A DNA stretch of 64,000 nucleotides, taken from contig OU015503.1 in assembly GCA_907164885.2 (NCBI GenBank), positions 64,743,568 to 64,807,567 on the forward strand. Reading direction: 5' to 3'. A model generated the notes under the pieces. It was not told the origin of the DNA. It searched no databases and saw only the letters and a list, made by a program, of their open reading frames with translations. Below, piece by piece: positions 38,451 to 49,677 of the stretch; the first letter of the stretch is position 1; every line of letters begins with the position of its first letter. This stretch comes from Dolomedes plantarius. Its lineage: Eukaryota > Arthropoda > Arachnida > Araneae > Dolomedidae. The translations under genes and the position numbers were made by a program.

Positions 38451-39830
38451 GAAGTAGAGGGCCTTTTATTTGGCTCTGATTGGTTTTTACAGCACTTCGG
38501 TCATCTTTTACTACACGAAGAATAAATAAATGGGGCTTCTATAGTTTAATGTCATTTCCGTACAGCTTTCCTTTATTTGGTTGATTAATTTAAAGCACTT
38601 CGGTCATCTTTTGCTACACGAGGAATATAAAAACCGGTACCTATATAGTTTAAAGCCGTTTTTATACGCATTTCCTTTATTTGGTTGATTGGTCTTTAGA
38701 GATCTATACAATGATCTTTTGCTACACGAGGAATAAATGAAACGGGACCTATAGTTTTAAACCAATCCGTAAGGCTTTCTTTCATTTGGTTGATTGGTCT
38801 TTAGAGATCTATACGACGATCTTTTGCTACACGAGGAATAAATTAAACGGGACCTAAATAGTTTTAAACCAATCCGTAGGGCTTTCTTTCATTTGGTTGA
38901 TTGGTCTTTAGAGATCTATACGATGATCTTTTGCTACACGAGGAATAAATAAAACGGGACCTATATAGTTTTAAACCAATCCGTAGGGCTTTCTTTCATT
39001 TGGTTGATTGGTCTTTAGAGATCTATACGATGATCTTTTGCTACACGAGGAATAAATAAAACGAGACCTAAATAGTTTTAAACCAATCCATAGGGCTTTC
39101 TTTCATTTGGTTGATTGGTCTTTAGAGATCTATACGATGATCTTTTGCTACACGAGGAATAAATAAAACGGGACCTATACAGTTTTAAATCAATCCGTAG
39201 GGCTTTCTTTCATTTGGTCGATTGGTCTTTAGAGATCAATACGATGATCTTTTGCTACATGAGGAGTAAATAAAACTGGGCCTGTACGCCGGTTGATGGC
39301 CGAATGTCTAGGGCGCTGGCTCGCGGTACCACAGTCTGTGTGTCCAAATCCCACTCTTGGCATGGACGTTTGCATCCGTTCAAAAGCAACTTTAAGTCGT
39401 AGGTCACAGTCTAATTAGCCCTCACGTAGAAAAAAAAAGGACAGTAACACTCCAAACCAAACCAAACCAAACCAAAAACTGGTCGTTATGGTTTTAAAAC
39501 ATTACGTACGGCTTTCCTTTATTTGGTTAATTAGTTTCTTAGCCCTGTGATTTCATTTTGCTACACAAAGAACAGATAAACTGGGGCCTATGCAATTTGG
39601 GGCCGTTTCCGCAATGCTTTCTTCTATTTGGTTGATAGGTGTTTAGAGCCCTATAGACTCCCCTTTTGCTACCTGAAGAATAAATCAACAGGTGTTTGTA
39701 TTGTTCGAAACTGTTTCCGTACGGCTTTCTTTCATTTGTTGATTGGTTTTTAGAGCTCTAGAGTTATATTTTGCTCCATAAAGTATAAACAAGGACCTAA
39801 GGGTAAAAGCCAATTCCATGCGGCTTTATG
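38451..39830. repeat. 111-bp tandem array
   Basis: The block ctttcatttggttgattggt recurs at about 38770, 38881, 38992, 39103 and 39214. The central units are nearly identical; units before 38700 and after 39480 are diverged. Each unit carries cttttgctacacgaggaata. A SINE interrupts the array at 39280-39475. Confidence 0.9.
39280..39475 (+). mobile_element. tRNA-derived SINE with (CCAAA)n tail
   Basis: The head has an A-box-like tggccgaatgtctaggg and a B-box-like gtgtccaaatccc at a spacing that suits a Leu/Ser-type tRNA. A tRNA-unrelated body and four CCAAA units follow. AAACTGG flanks both sides (39273-39279 and 39476-39482) as a target-site duplication. The interrupted tandem unit resumes exactly on the far side. 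Confidence 0.82.
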
Positions 39831-39915
39831 CACCAACAAAACAAACGTGAGACTCGAACCCGCAGACTTTAGTAACGAAGGTCAGGCACCTTTTGGCCAA
39901 CGTCCGGCCCCCTTA
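39831..39915 (-). mobile_element. tRNA-like SINE head
   Basis: On the minus strand an A box (gttggccaaaaggtgcc) and a perfect B box (GGTTCGAGTCT) lie about 40 bp apart, followed by a gtttgttttgtt tail. It resembles a short tRNA-derived SINE. Arm pairing by eye is poor, so I do not call a tRNA gene. Confidence 0.55.
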
Positions 39916-40439
39916 ATTACGGATGAATGCAGTAATGCCCGTATATTAAGAGACTGCGATCGTAAGATAAGTACCTAAAAATAAGTACCTCGCGGAGTTG
40001 CCTCTTGCAGGAGATATAACAGTAGCTGGTGGCGTTATTTTATTCAGAGTGAACTGCGATTGAAAGTCCCATATCTGAGAAAATATTTGGAGTTTTGGCT
40101 TTATGCCTGTTAAATTGTTTTTAAAAACGACCATCATATAAACAATAATCCATTTTTCAGCAATTACGTTTTTAACACTGTGTACCGTGTATCATCCAAA
40201 AGAGAAATGGTTTATAATTCACGGGAAAACCATATTGTTTTCAGAAAACTGATGCTTTATGAGTCATGTAGCTTAAGCTGAGAAACATGTTCGGAAAATA
40301 CTAAAGTATTTTTTAATGGCCATTTTACCGGAAAATATCACCCCAAACACTCATTGTTATAAGCTAAGTCAATTCGCAAAACAATGAGGGATAATCAATC
40401 TTTAAATTTTCAGTGGCATAAACCAACTGAAATGTAATT
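39916..40439. other. no gene seen
   Basis: AT-rich unique sequence. A 63-codon ORF on the minus strand (39946-40137) has no motif. Confidence 0.45.
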
Positions 40440-40659
40440 AATTAAATTGAATTAAATGAATTGAATAAATTAAATAAAATAAATTAATATGAATTACATC
40501 AAAATTAACCATCGTTTTGGGGCGATATCGAAATTTGCTCGCATACTGACTTCATGACGTACATAACAATTACGTTACTCAGTGGTTCTTGATGACTAAG
40601 GGCCTGTTCACACAGAATTAGTCAACGTCAGCGTTAAAGACTCCGTTGGCACTGATTGG

Positions 40660-40705
40660 TTAACCTTTTCCTTACGGGGTGGGATAGCATGTAACCCCAG
40701 AATTA

Positions 40706-40772
<67 letters not shown>

Positions 40773-40782
40773 TAGATATATA

Positions 40783-40862
<80 letters not shown>

Positions 40863-40913
40863 CATACATATATATATATACATACATATATATATACACG
40901 TATATATATACAC

Positions 40914-40958
<45 letters not shown>

Positions 40959-41006
40959 TATACATATATATATATATACACATATATATACATTATATAT
41001 ATATAC

Positions 41007-41088
<82 letters not shown>

Positions 41089-41172
41089 TATGGCCGTTCT
41101 TATAAAGGGGGTATGGAATTTACCGTTCTAAAGAGGGAATCGGAAAAATAGGTCCCTTAAGCTAAAGGTTAA
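40660..41172. mobile_element. piggyBac-like TTAA element, short copy
   Basis: The left end is TTAACCTTTTCCTTACGGGG and the right end, reverse-complemented, starts TTAACCTTTAGCTTAAGGG. The intact Harbinger-like copy reads gattggTTAAtgggtcaa at this position; here that site has become TTAA...TTAA (plus one extra A). The interior is almost entirely TA/GA/TACA microsatellite (40709-41083). No transposase. Confidence 0.85.
40709..41083. repeat. compound TA/GA/TACA microsatellite
   Basis: TA blocks interleave with a (GA)n run (40756-40771), TACA units and short attatat interruptions. ORFs over it are simple-repeat artefacts. Confidence 0.96.
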
Positions 41173-41384
41173 ATGGGTCAATGATTGGTATATGATTGGT
41201 TAAAAATTTCTCGCTGACGTTGACATATTCTATGTGGACAGTCCATTAAATTGCAAACAATTCTTTCACTGGCGATTTTCTTCTCTGATCTCAATGATTA
41301 CTAGTAAATTAAAAATATTTAAATGTGGGGGCGCGCCTGAAAACGCCCATTCCCTTCAGATGTTAAAAAAAAATAATTACAAGA

Positions 41385-42455
41385 TGAAAAGAACTTTTTA
41401 TATACCACGTTTTTAAATTTTCTGTTGAATCATATAAACTTGACAATTCTATGTATTAAACTAGCTGAAAACCCGCGCTTCGCTACGGAGTACATTCAAA
41501 TTAAATACAACGGTCAACGTATGCAATTTATGCCAAAAAATAAATATATATATTTATAATAAATGCGATGATCAATGTATACAATTGATGTAAAATATAT
41601 ATCTATCTATATATATATATTTATAAAAATATCGTAAGGGATATGCATTTTTTTTGGATAATATCCAATCGTCTGCTGCATTAGAAAGAGAAAAAAATAT
41701 TTTTTTTGTCTATTTAGTTGTTACGCACGTGACGATAAATTTATTGAAAGTACCAGAAAAAGAAATCACGTGATCAGCATTTAATAAATTAAATTCTAAA
41801 AATTAATCTTTAAAAATTCACCAAAAATCAGCAAATGGAGGTAAAAATTCGAAAAAAATTTCATTTTGAAGGAATTTTTATGATCTTTCTCGTGATATAA
41901 ATTTTATAACCCTCAATGTATTATTTTAAATGCAAACGTAAAAAAAGTTTAAAAAACAGCTTAAAAATGTAATTTAAAAAAATCTAAGAAGAATTTTTGA
42001 AAAATCTTTCTTAGTGCATCCTTACACTATTAGAAGAATCGCCATGCAAAATTTCAGCCCTTTAGGTCCAGCGGTTTGGTCTGCGCGTTGTATGTCAGTC
42101 AGTCAGTCAGTGAATGAATGAGTCAGTTACGGAACTGTTTTATATATATAGATAAATACTTTAAAATTTTTTTGATGATATATCCCATCAACTTGAAAGA
42201 AAATGATCAAATGCGTAATAAATAGAGCAATTATAAGAAATTTTCAAACAACAAAAATAACTGAAAATGAATTCAAACCTGCTTAAAGATGGCTAAAAGT
42301 ATTAAAAGAATGCATTGTCATCGTGTTCTGAGCTATTCTAAAAGTTTCAAATGTCTAGCTAGTCGGGAATTTAGTTAAAAATCGATTGCACGATTTGTAC
42401 TGGACAAACAAACACACACACAAACAAGATAGTGAGTTAATAAAAACATGGTAAT
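41385..42455 (+). repeat. unclassified interspersed repeat, split by Helitron F
   Basis: The same family as 18480-18940 and 16331-16787 (inverted). The left part runs to tctatgtattaaa at 41460; the right part resumes taaatacttt at 42153 and continues to the cacacaaacaagatagtgag block. The 18.5-kb copy gives the uninterrupted sequence. Confidence 0.75.
41461..42152 (-). mobile_element. non-autonomous Helitron, copy F
   Basis: On the minus strand it runs from TCTATATATATAAAACAG (ending 42152) to CTAG at 41464-41461, with the CCGTAGCGAAGCGCGGG hairpin intact. The flanks are A (minus-strand 5' side) and T. The empty target at about 18560 (tattaataaatac) shows insertion between A and T with no duplication, apart from one A difference. 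Confidence 0.92.
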
Positions 42456-43600
42456 AAAAATATCGGAAAGCTATTACATTGAATATAATGCTTATTTATG
42501 GCCTATTGTCTGGAAAGGTCCAAGGGATATTCCAACTGTCTGCCAGACGAAAAATAAACTAGTTTTATTCAATATGAAAGAAATTCAATTCAATTACCTC
42601 AAAATAAACCATCGTTTCAGGGCAAAATCGAGATTATCTTGATTTTATGAGGTTACATTAGGCACTTAATCGTTATTGATGACTTTAACTGAAAACTATT
42701 CTTTCTGTGGTGATCTCTAATCTCAATGATTACTAGCGAAAATAAATATTTAATATGTGGGTGGACATTCCTCTTTAGGAGTAAAAAAATATCAGAGGAA
42801 AGTTATTATGTCAAGTTTAATTCTTATTTATAGCCTATTGTCTGGAAAGTTCCAAGGGATATCCCATCTGTCTAGCAGACGAAAAATAAAATAATTATAT
42901 TCAATATGAAAGAAATTCAATTCAATTACATCAAAATAAACCATCGTTTCAGGGCAAAGTCAAAATTATCTTGATTTTATGAGGTTACATTAGACTTCTC
43001 AATGGTTATTGATGACTTTGACTGAAAACTATTCACTCTGTGCCGATCTTCATGTCTAATCTCAATGATTACTAGCAAAAGTAAATATTTAATATGGGGG
43101 AGGGGGGCCCAAAAAAGGGCCATTCCACTCAGAATTTTAAAAAATATCAGAGGAAAGTTATTATATCAAGTTTAATTCTTATTCATAGCCTATTGTCTGG
43201 AAAGTTCCAAGGGATATTCCATCTGTCTAGCAGACAAAAAATAAAATAATTGTATTCAATATGAAAGAAATTAAATTCAATTACATCAAAATAAACCATC
43301 GTTTCAGGGCAAAGTCAAAATTATCTTGATTTTATGGGGTTACATTAGACTACTCAATGGTTATTGATGACTTTGACTGAAAACTATTCACTCTGTGCCG
43401 ATCTTCATGTCTAATCTCAATGATTACTAGCAAAAGTAAATATTTAATATGGGGGCGGGGGACCCAAAAAGGGCCATTCCACTCAGAATTTTAAAAAATA
43501 TCAGAGGAAAGTTATAATATCAAGTTTAATTCTTATTTATAGCCTATTGTCTGGAAAGGTCCTTCGGATAATCAAACTGTTTAGCAAACGAAAAAGAAGC
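42456..43600. repeat. 355-bp satellite, about three units
   Basis: tatcagaggaaagttat recurs at about 42790, 43145 and 43500, and the block agcctattgtctggaaagg follows each. Units 2 and 3 are nearly identical, including a ggggg(a/c)gggg tract; unit 1 is shorter. ORFs here do not persist between units. Confidence 0.9.
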
Positions 43601-44714
43601 TAAAACGTAAGCAATCAACATATCTGCTCCGTAAAGAAGAGCTTGCGAAAATGAAATTTTACTACAACTTCTTTATTGACTGTTTATCGGATATTACGTC
43701 CATTAACGGATTAAGACGTCTGAAAAAAAGAAGAAAAAAATCAGACAAAATCCTTCCCCTCTTACGTTGCATAGAGAGATTTTCGAGGATGCCAAATCCT
43801 CTTTAGGAATCGTCTGCGTGTCTCAGCTCATTCCGCCAATGAGGATGGTTCCGCTTTGATATACATCCTCCCCGATTCGATCGGGCCCCAAATCGAAATC
43901 AGGGGGTGCGAACGCTAGGCAGGGTTTCCCAGCGCAGCGGTCCGTGAAGTCACGTGACCCAGAGGAGGGATGCGGTGACCTTTCGTTCTCGCTTGGGCAG
44001 AGATGTGATCGGGGATGTCACGTGTCATTTAAGACGGAATAAAAAGGGGGTGTTGAAAATATAAATAAGCGAGAGAATGGTTTAAGACAAAAGGCATGCG
44101 GTGGCTATGTGTAATCACATTTTTATCACATTATTCACACACCTCGGAACAAAAGGACGTCGCGAAAAAACAACGTCAGACAGAACATTAACACAGCATG
44201 TGAACACTAAAGGTGGTTATAGACTGAAGTTAGACATGGGTAAAATACAGTCATTATTGAGAATTTTATTCCATTTTATTAACGCGATATCCTCATTTGA
44301 ATTCTTAATTGAGCTTTTCTTCTTGTTCTTGTAAGAGCTTAAAAGTTTTCTTAGGAGACTTCAAAAGAATATCATTCATGAATTTTTTTTCCTCGCTTGC
44401 CCTTCGCTGTATTCTATTATGATTAAATCTGTTTAGTAAACAGTGGATTGTTAAAAATCTATATATCGTTTTTTTTAATCGTTATCTATAATTTTTATTT
44501 TCTCCTTATTATAAACGCATCTTTAAAATAAATGATGTTGATGATCTTTAAATGACGTTGTTTAAAATAAATGACGAATGATTTTTAATAAATGACATTG
44601 CATTGCACGTAACAATATATCTACAACAAGTAATATATAAAAAAAAATTTTTAAAGTCAATTCCTACTTAGGTCAACAAAGAAAAATTTGAGTGTGAACT
44701 AATAGTAGGAATTG
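43601..44714. other. no gene; low-copy, partly CpG-rich
   Basis: About 43760-44060 is richer in GC and CpG (gattcgatcgggcccc, cacgtgacc) and not repeated in the window. A 77-codon ORF at 44101-44334 has no motif. It may be host regulatory sequence, but there is no specific evidence. Confidence 0.35.
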
Positions 44715-44880
44715 AAAAAAAGGATTGCCTGCCAGAACCGTGCCTACTGTGCGAGATTAGGAGGGGGGGGAAAGAGAGAGAAAAGTTTGTCAGGTTGGGG
44801 ATTCGATCTCGCAACCTACAGGACGGGAGAAGCCCGCGATACCGCAGTGCTACCGTTTACACAGTAACAAGAGGGAAATT
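44715..44880 (-). mobile_element. probable tRNA-derived SINE
   Basis: On the minus strand gtagcactgcggtatcg resembles an A box, and ggttgcgagatcgaatcccc contains a B box (GATCGAATCC). A pyrimidine-rich ctctctctttcccccccc body follows. The flanks gtgtgaactaatagtagg recur at about 44692 and 45254, so the SINE and the tandem repeat beside it sit in a locally duplicated segment. Confidence 0.5.
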
Positions 44881-45280
44881 AGTATTCAAGAGCAAGAGAC
44901 GCTCTAGGTCTAACACTAAAATTGATTAATTAAATTTAATTAATGAATTAATATTTGAAAAAACTGTATTAACATCAAGTGTCATCCACTACAAGTTTAA
45001 AAAAATGTATTTGAACTTGAGTGTATGAATAAAAAGTACTTTTATTAACGATTGAAAATTTGAACAAGATATATATGGTCTAAAACTAAAATTGATTAAT
45101 TAAAATTAATTAATGAATTAATATTTGAAAAAACTGTATTAACATCAAGTGTCATCCACTACAAGTTTAAAAAAATGTATTTGAACTTGAGTGGATGAAT
45201 AAAAAGTACTTTTATTAACGATTGAAAATTTGAACAAGATATATATAGAGAGAGTGTGAACTAATAGTAGGAATTGAAAA
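44881..45280. repeat. tandem duplication, about 165-bp unit
   Basis: The block starting actaaaattgattaattaaa at about 44921 recurs at about 45085 with very few differences. Each copy ends gaacaagatatatat. The near-identity indicates a recent event. Confidence 0.88.
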
Positions 45281-45304
45281 AGAAATACATAAAAGCATAG
45301 TAGG

Positions 45305-45893
45305 TATAGGGCGGTTGTCCCAAATATCGCCCCTGTGCCTAATATCACCTACTCGTGTTTCTAAAGTACGATTCGCGCTATAAGAAAATGCAGTAACTTC
45401 TTAGTTCTGGGTTTGTACTAACAGCGGCGATAGCGACAACGCTCTTATCACTGACAACAGAAACTATATGGCGTCTGAAGTTGTTTTGGCTGTTGCCTTC
45501 GTAAACTTTGGCTCCAAAGAATCAGAATCCAGTGAATGATCAGGTACGTGCATCCAAATTCTATTTTCTTTATACCATTTGAAAGTACATTAAACAGACA
45601 CTCTGCTAGCAACGCCTTTTAACAGGTGCTCCTAATTTCGCCTGGTAGGCGGTAAGAGGAACAGAGGTAGGCGATATTAGGAACCGCTCTGGAGTTCACT
45701 GGAAATTTCAATTTTTCCAATTTAGCTACATAACTTAAACTGGCACTGGTTTTGGAGCTGGTTGATCTCAGGATACCAAAGGAAATGGTTCTTAGGGATG
45801 TTCTTTGCGTTTCCAGCCTAATCAGAAACTAAAAAGTGGATGAAATGTCGAAAAAAAGTTAGAGTAGGCGATATTTGGGACACCTACCCTATA
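45305..45893. mobile_element. TA-flanked MITE with subterminal repeats
   Basis: The left end tatagggcggttgtcccaaa and the right end (reverse complement tatagggtaggtgtcccaaa) continue as inverted repeats through tatcgcc. Internally the motif aggcgatattaggaacc (about 45665) and its relative atatcacctact near the left end repeat the terminal motif. The interior is CpG-richer, with no intact ORF. Confidence 0.75.
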
Positions 45894-46510
45894 TTAACTT
45901 TGCATAGTAAAAGTAAAAAAAGTCTACATTTGTTTTTGCCAAATCTCGTATGACCAAACCTTCGTATTGAAATATTAATTTGGATTTGGATTTCATTTAA
46001 GTAAAAATTAACAAAAATTAAAATTTAAAAAAAGTGCTTGTTTTCAAAATGATAAGCTACATATTGAAACAACGAAAATTATAAAATTCTTTAACTTAAA
46101 TAAGATTGAAATCTCGAAAAATGACTATGAGGAGTGAGCCTAGACCTCGAATAATATTTGTTCAATATTTGCTGAAATAATTGAGTGCTACTTTGGTATA
46201 ATATTCCGTGTTAAGTGTTAATCGTTGTGTGGATTGATTATAACAAGTCATTTTAAAAACCCAATCTCATATGCAGATAGGTAGAAGCGAATAGAAGCAA
46301 TGTAAGTACTATACACTTTCAAGACTGTTTATCACTTAATATAATAACATCATTGTAGTGACCTTATAGTTAGTGGCTCGTTTATGGTTTTCATGGACAC
46401 ATAAACTACTCTTTCCTTACATATATACAAGTCTTTTGTTTATCCATATATCTATATACAGCAAGTATGATACAATATTTCCTCAAACAGCACAATTGTC
46501 ACTCGAAAAT
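45894..46510. other. no gene seen
   Basis: AT-rich; no feature recognised. Confidence 0.5.
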
Positions 46511-46531
46511 TAGAGAGAGAGAGAGAGAGAG
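46511..46531 (+). repeat. (GA)n tract, possible polypurine tract
   Basis: About ten GA units directly before a TGTCATAAC start. As an all-purine run it could serve as the plus-strand primer of an LTR retrotransposon. Confidence 0.5.
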
Positions 46532-46533
46532 TG

Positions 46534-46735
46534 TGTCATAACTCATTTCAATCTAAAGTCCGGCACAGAGACAGCAAGCACGTCTCAATCATTCTCTTCT
46601 CTCCATTCGTAGCTCATAGCGATCTCTCTTCTTTTATATCTCCTCTTTCGGAAAGTTCTAGAAGATTCTAGAGAATTCAACCTTACCGTGGGAAAACGAG
46701 TCTGCGGTTTTCCAGTACACTTGTGTGTCCACACA
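46534..46735 (+). repeat. candidate solo or 3' LTR, about 200 bp
   Basis: It starts TGTCATAACTC after the purine run and probably ends ...gtgtccacaca near 46735. It contains a heat-shock-element-like array. No second copy or coding sequence is present, so this is inferred from the termini and composition only. Confidence 0.35.
46650..46679. promoter_or_regulatory. heat shock element-like array (six units)
   Basis: Six consecutive 5-bp units alternate GAA and TTC with exact spacing: gGAAa gTTCt aGAAg aTTCt aGAGa aTTCa. Five match nGAAn/nTTCn perfectly and one has GAG. HSF binds arrays of three or more such units. Function is unproven. Confidence 0.6.
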
Positions 46736-47123
46736 TCTGGTGTTGCAGGGAGCTGCGATGGCCGTTATTAGATTACCTTAAATTGAATTGTCCATTAACG
46801 ACTTCTTTAACGACTCGCTAACGACCCTGTCAATCTTACTTAAAATGGTCGTGTTTAGGGAGGCTTTCTCCACTTAAAATTGAGTCCAGCCCTACGACAA
46901 GTGTGGGCCTCAAAATCATATAATATAATTTTTAACATATAAAAAAATTGAATAAAAATATTAAAAATACGTAATTGTAGAAAATTTAAAGCATATTTTT
47001 AATTCATTAATTCAATGATATATATTTATTTAAAGTACCCACGACCCCTTTCCTTTTTTTTTTCAAGACTCAGAGTTAGCGCACTACTGCCTATTAGTTA
47101 TGATATGAATGAATAACAAATGC
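46736..47123. other. no gene seen
   Basis: Includes ttaacgac repeats (46796-46830) that recall the MITE at 36850-37036, but no inverted partner is present. Confidence 0.4.
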
Positions 47124-47551
47124 TTAAAGCTGCTGTGTACTAACCCTATTGGATTCGCTCACCTCAGTGTTAACCTATGGAGAAAATGTGTCCAATAATT
47201 GCCGACTTGTATTGAAAGATTTATTTAACATAATTGTACTCCGTAATAGAGAAAGAAATTTTACACCTTGGAGCACTTTTCGTGTAAAAAAAATGCAAAT
47301 AATATTTTTAAATTTAAATTATTCGGGGAAAAAATCTGGTATAGTGTGTTTTAAACGTTCATAAATTCCTTTGGTGGGCGAAATTTCTGAAATGAATCCT
47401 GTTGCAAGGTACAGAAAAGTTCAGACTATCTGAAAATACCATTTTTATTGGATTATCAGCATTTAAGTAGCTGTCAATAGCAGACACATTTTCTCCATAG
47501 GTTAACATTGGAGTGAGCGAATCCAATAGGGTTAGTACACTGCAATCTTAA
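47124..47551. mobile_element. TTAA-terminated MITE, copy 2 (uninterrupted)
   Basis: TTAA lies at both ends (47124-47127, 47548-47551). The termini share gtgtactaaccctattgg and continue as inverted repeats through ggattcgctcac and atggagaaaatgtgtc, about 70 bp per arm. The TTAA target suggests a piggyBac-derived MITE. It supplies the empty site for the Tc1 insertion in copy 1 at 16862-18264. Confidence 0.85.
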
Positions 47552-47635
47552 CGTAATTATCCATTTTGCTTTTGTCTTTTTTCATACGTCCAGTGTCTTT
47601 TTAAACTGACTTTATAAATACAACCTGGGAGGCGC

Positions 47636-47800
47636 GGAATATTGCCAGGGGAGGCACCAAAACTTCTTAATAAAAAATCAATGTTTATACCATAATATCG
47701 ATAAATAAACGAATAAACCATAATATCTATAAACAGACGAATTTGACTTGCCAACAATCGAAAAAGAAAAATTGATGGAATTGTTTTCTTGAAGACATTT
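47636..47800 (+). pseudogene. hAT fragment, copy 1
   Basis: This segment matches 48573-48735 (ttgccaggggaggc ... gatggaattgt). Only the part just before the recognisable hAT C-terminus is present; after attgttttc it diverges and terminates. The two copies share break-prone ends. Confidence 0.55.
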
Positions 47801-48564
47801 ATTTAATTGCACATTTAACTTAGGCATTTATTTGTCAAAAAATATATCACTATCTTGTCTTGCCGTTTCCAGCTATTAAAAACTTTGGTAATATTTATCA
47901 AAATTTTATGCGTATAAGGTAAATTTTAATTGTATTTCATAATGATTGTTTTGAATATCATCTTGGGAACATCTTACTTATTTTAGCATTTTTCTTAAAA
48001 ATTATTATCTGTTTTAAATAAATTTAGTTTATTTGGAAATTCAATAGAATGGTTGCAAATAAAAAAAAATTACCCGTTTCTTAATATTGAAAATTTCAGA
48101 AATGCATATTAATACCTTATACATAGACGTTAAACGGAAATTTCTTGTATAAATTTAAAGCCTTAAATAATTTTTTTATTTTTATTTCGCCAGTACTTTT
48201 TTTATGTTGTTGCAATTTTTTACTTTATTTCATGGTCTATAAATTTGAAAAATATTTGAGGTTTCAAAGAATGATTCCCAGTGAATTATGTCAAACACTT
48301 CAATTAATAATCCTGAGAAATTTGAAAGAAGTCAGAAAAAAATGAATGCGCAACGCATTTTGAAAAACTCTTCCATTTTTGAAGAATTTTTTGAAAAAAG
48401 TCCTATTTTTCAACAAAATACTTATTTGTGAATTGTAAATTAATTCAATGAAGTAAAAAAGGATTATTGGTTATACTCATGTGTTACATTGAGTAAAATA
48501 TTGAAGATTTAAAAAAAGAGGTTTAAGGTCCCTCGTCCCTTTAAGCCCACGGTTACCAACGAGG
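47801..48564. other. no gene seen
   Basis: Very AT-rich; no recognised motif. Confidence 0.5.
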
Positions 48565-48683
48565 GAGGCACGGACTATTGCCAGGGGAGGCGCTAAAACT
48601 TTATAATAAAAAATCAATGTTCATACCATAACATCTATAAATAAACGAGTAAACCATAATATCTATAAGTAGACGAATTTCAG

Positions 48684-49004
48684 TTGACAACCATCGAAAG
48701 AAAAAAAATGATGGAATTGTCATGCGATAGCTCACTAAAACAAAAGTTTCAAAATGAAATCATAATTCAGTTTTGGATGAATCTTAGAGGAGAGTATGAA
48801 TCTTTGTATTGCAAAGCAATGCAAGTGTGTCTGCCTTTTGTAACGTCTTATTTATGCGAAACGGTCTTTTTGGCACTGGCTGCAATGAAAACCAAATATC
48901 GAACCAGGTTAATAGTCGAAAAAGACTTACGAGCGGCACTCTCCACATTGCCCCCAAGATTTGATAAACTTTGTGCCAATAAACAACAACAACACTCGCA
49001 TTAA
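48684..49004 (+). pseudogene. hAT (ZBED5-like) transposase C-terminus
   Basis: About 100 codons encode the end of a hAT-superfamily transposase of the type domesticated as ZBED5/ZBED8. The dimerisation region is clear: FWMNLRGEYESL, then LPFVTSYLCETVFLAL, TKYRTRLIVEKDLRAAL and PRFDKLCANKQ. The family has LPF-TYLCE-FSAL and TKYRNRL-DLR-ALS at these places. The BED finger and catalytic core are absent. Upstream, recognisable similarity to itself (47636-47800) is the only context. The reading frame shown is intact to its stop, but it is a fragment, not a gene. Confidence 0.82.
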
Positions 49005-49120
49005 ATTTTGATGCGATAGATGTAGTTTAACCTTTAGCTTACGGGGCCCATTTTTTTCAATTCCCTCTTTAGAACAGGAAATTTCCTACCCCCTTTATAA
49101 GAACAGACATTACGGGGATT

Positions 49121-49290
<170 letters not shown>

Positions 49291-49385
49291 AAACCTTATT
49301 CATACTTTTCTTTTCATGTTATTTGTTCCTGGCTGCAAGTAGCTTTAGAGATATTACTGGTTTTTTCTATCATCTATTTCTTATT

Positions 49386-49425
<40 letters not shown>

Positions 49426-49426
<1 letters not shown>

Positions 49427-49673
49427 GTGGCTTCGTACAAGAAGTGCCTAAGTCAGTTTTTTTCAAGATGACTTTGTTTGCTTATGTGTCTTTAAAAAAT
49501 ATATTATTTTCAATGTAAGAAGTACCCACGTATGTCTGGTGGTTTAGAAAACACTTTTTAAGCATCGGCCAGACTTGGGTACTTCTTACATTGAAAGTAA
49601 TATATCTTTTAGAGACATAAGCGAACAAAGTCATCTTGGAAAAAACTGACTTAGGCACTTCTTGTACCAAGCC

Positions 49674-49676
<3 letters not shown>
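49426..49676. mobile_element. foldback MITE, copy 2
   Basis: It begins TGTGGCTTCGTACAAGAAG and ends with the near-perfect reverse complement, CTTCTTGTACCAAGCCACA. The arms are near-complementary over roughly 115 bp each, leaving almost no loop. TA repeats lie on both sides, which suits TA target choice. Compare copy 1 at 15366-15615. Confidence 0.9.

Positions 49677-49677
<1 letters not shown>

Larger units (their letters stand above)
40600..41246. mobile_element. Harbinger-like MITE, copy 1, itself interrupted
   Basis: It starts GGGCCTGTTCACACAG after TAA (40597-40599) and ends near ctatgtggacagtccat before TAA (41247-41249). The intact relative at 53197-53327 is only 131 bp. The satellite unit at about 42680 shows the empty target (gatgactttaactg). 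Most of the present length is the inserted TTAA element. Confidence 0.75.
40440..41400 (+). repeat. diverged unit of the 355-bp satellite, interrupted
   Basis: The left part (acatcaaaattaaccatcgt ... gatgac) and right part (aacaattctttcactgg ... tctgatctcaatgattacta) match consecutive parts of the satellite unit at 42600-42790. The join is interrupted by the Harbinger-like MITE. Confidence 0.75.
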
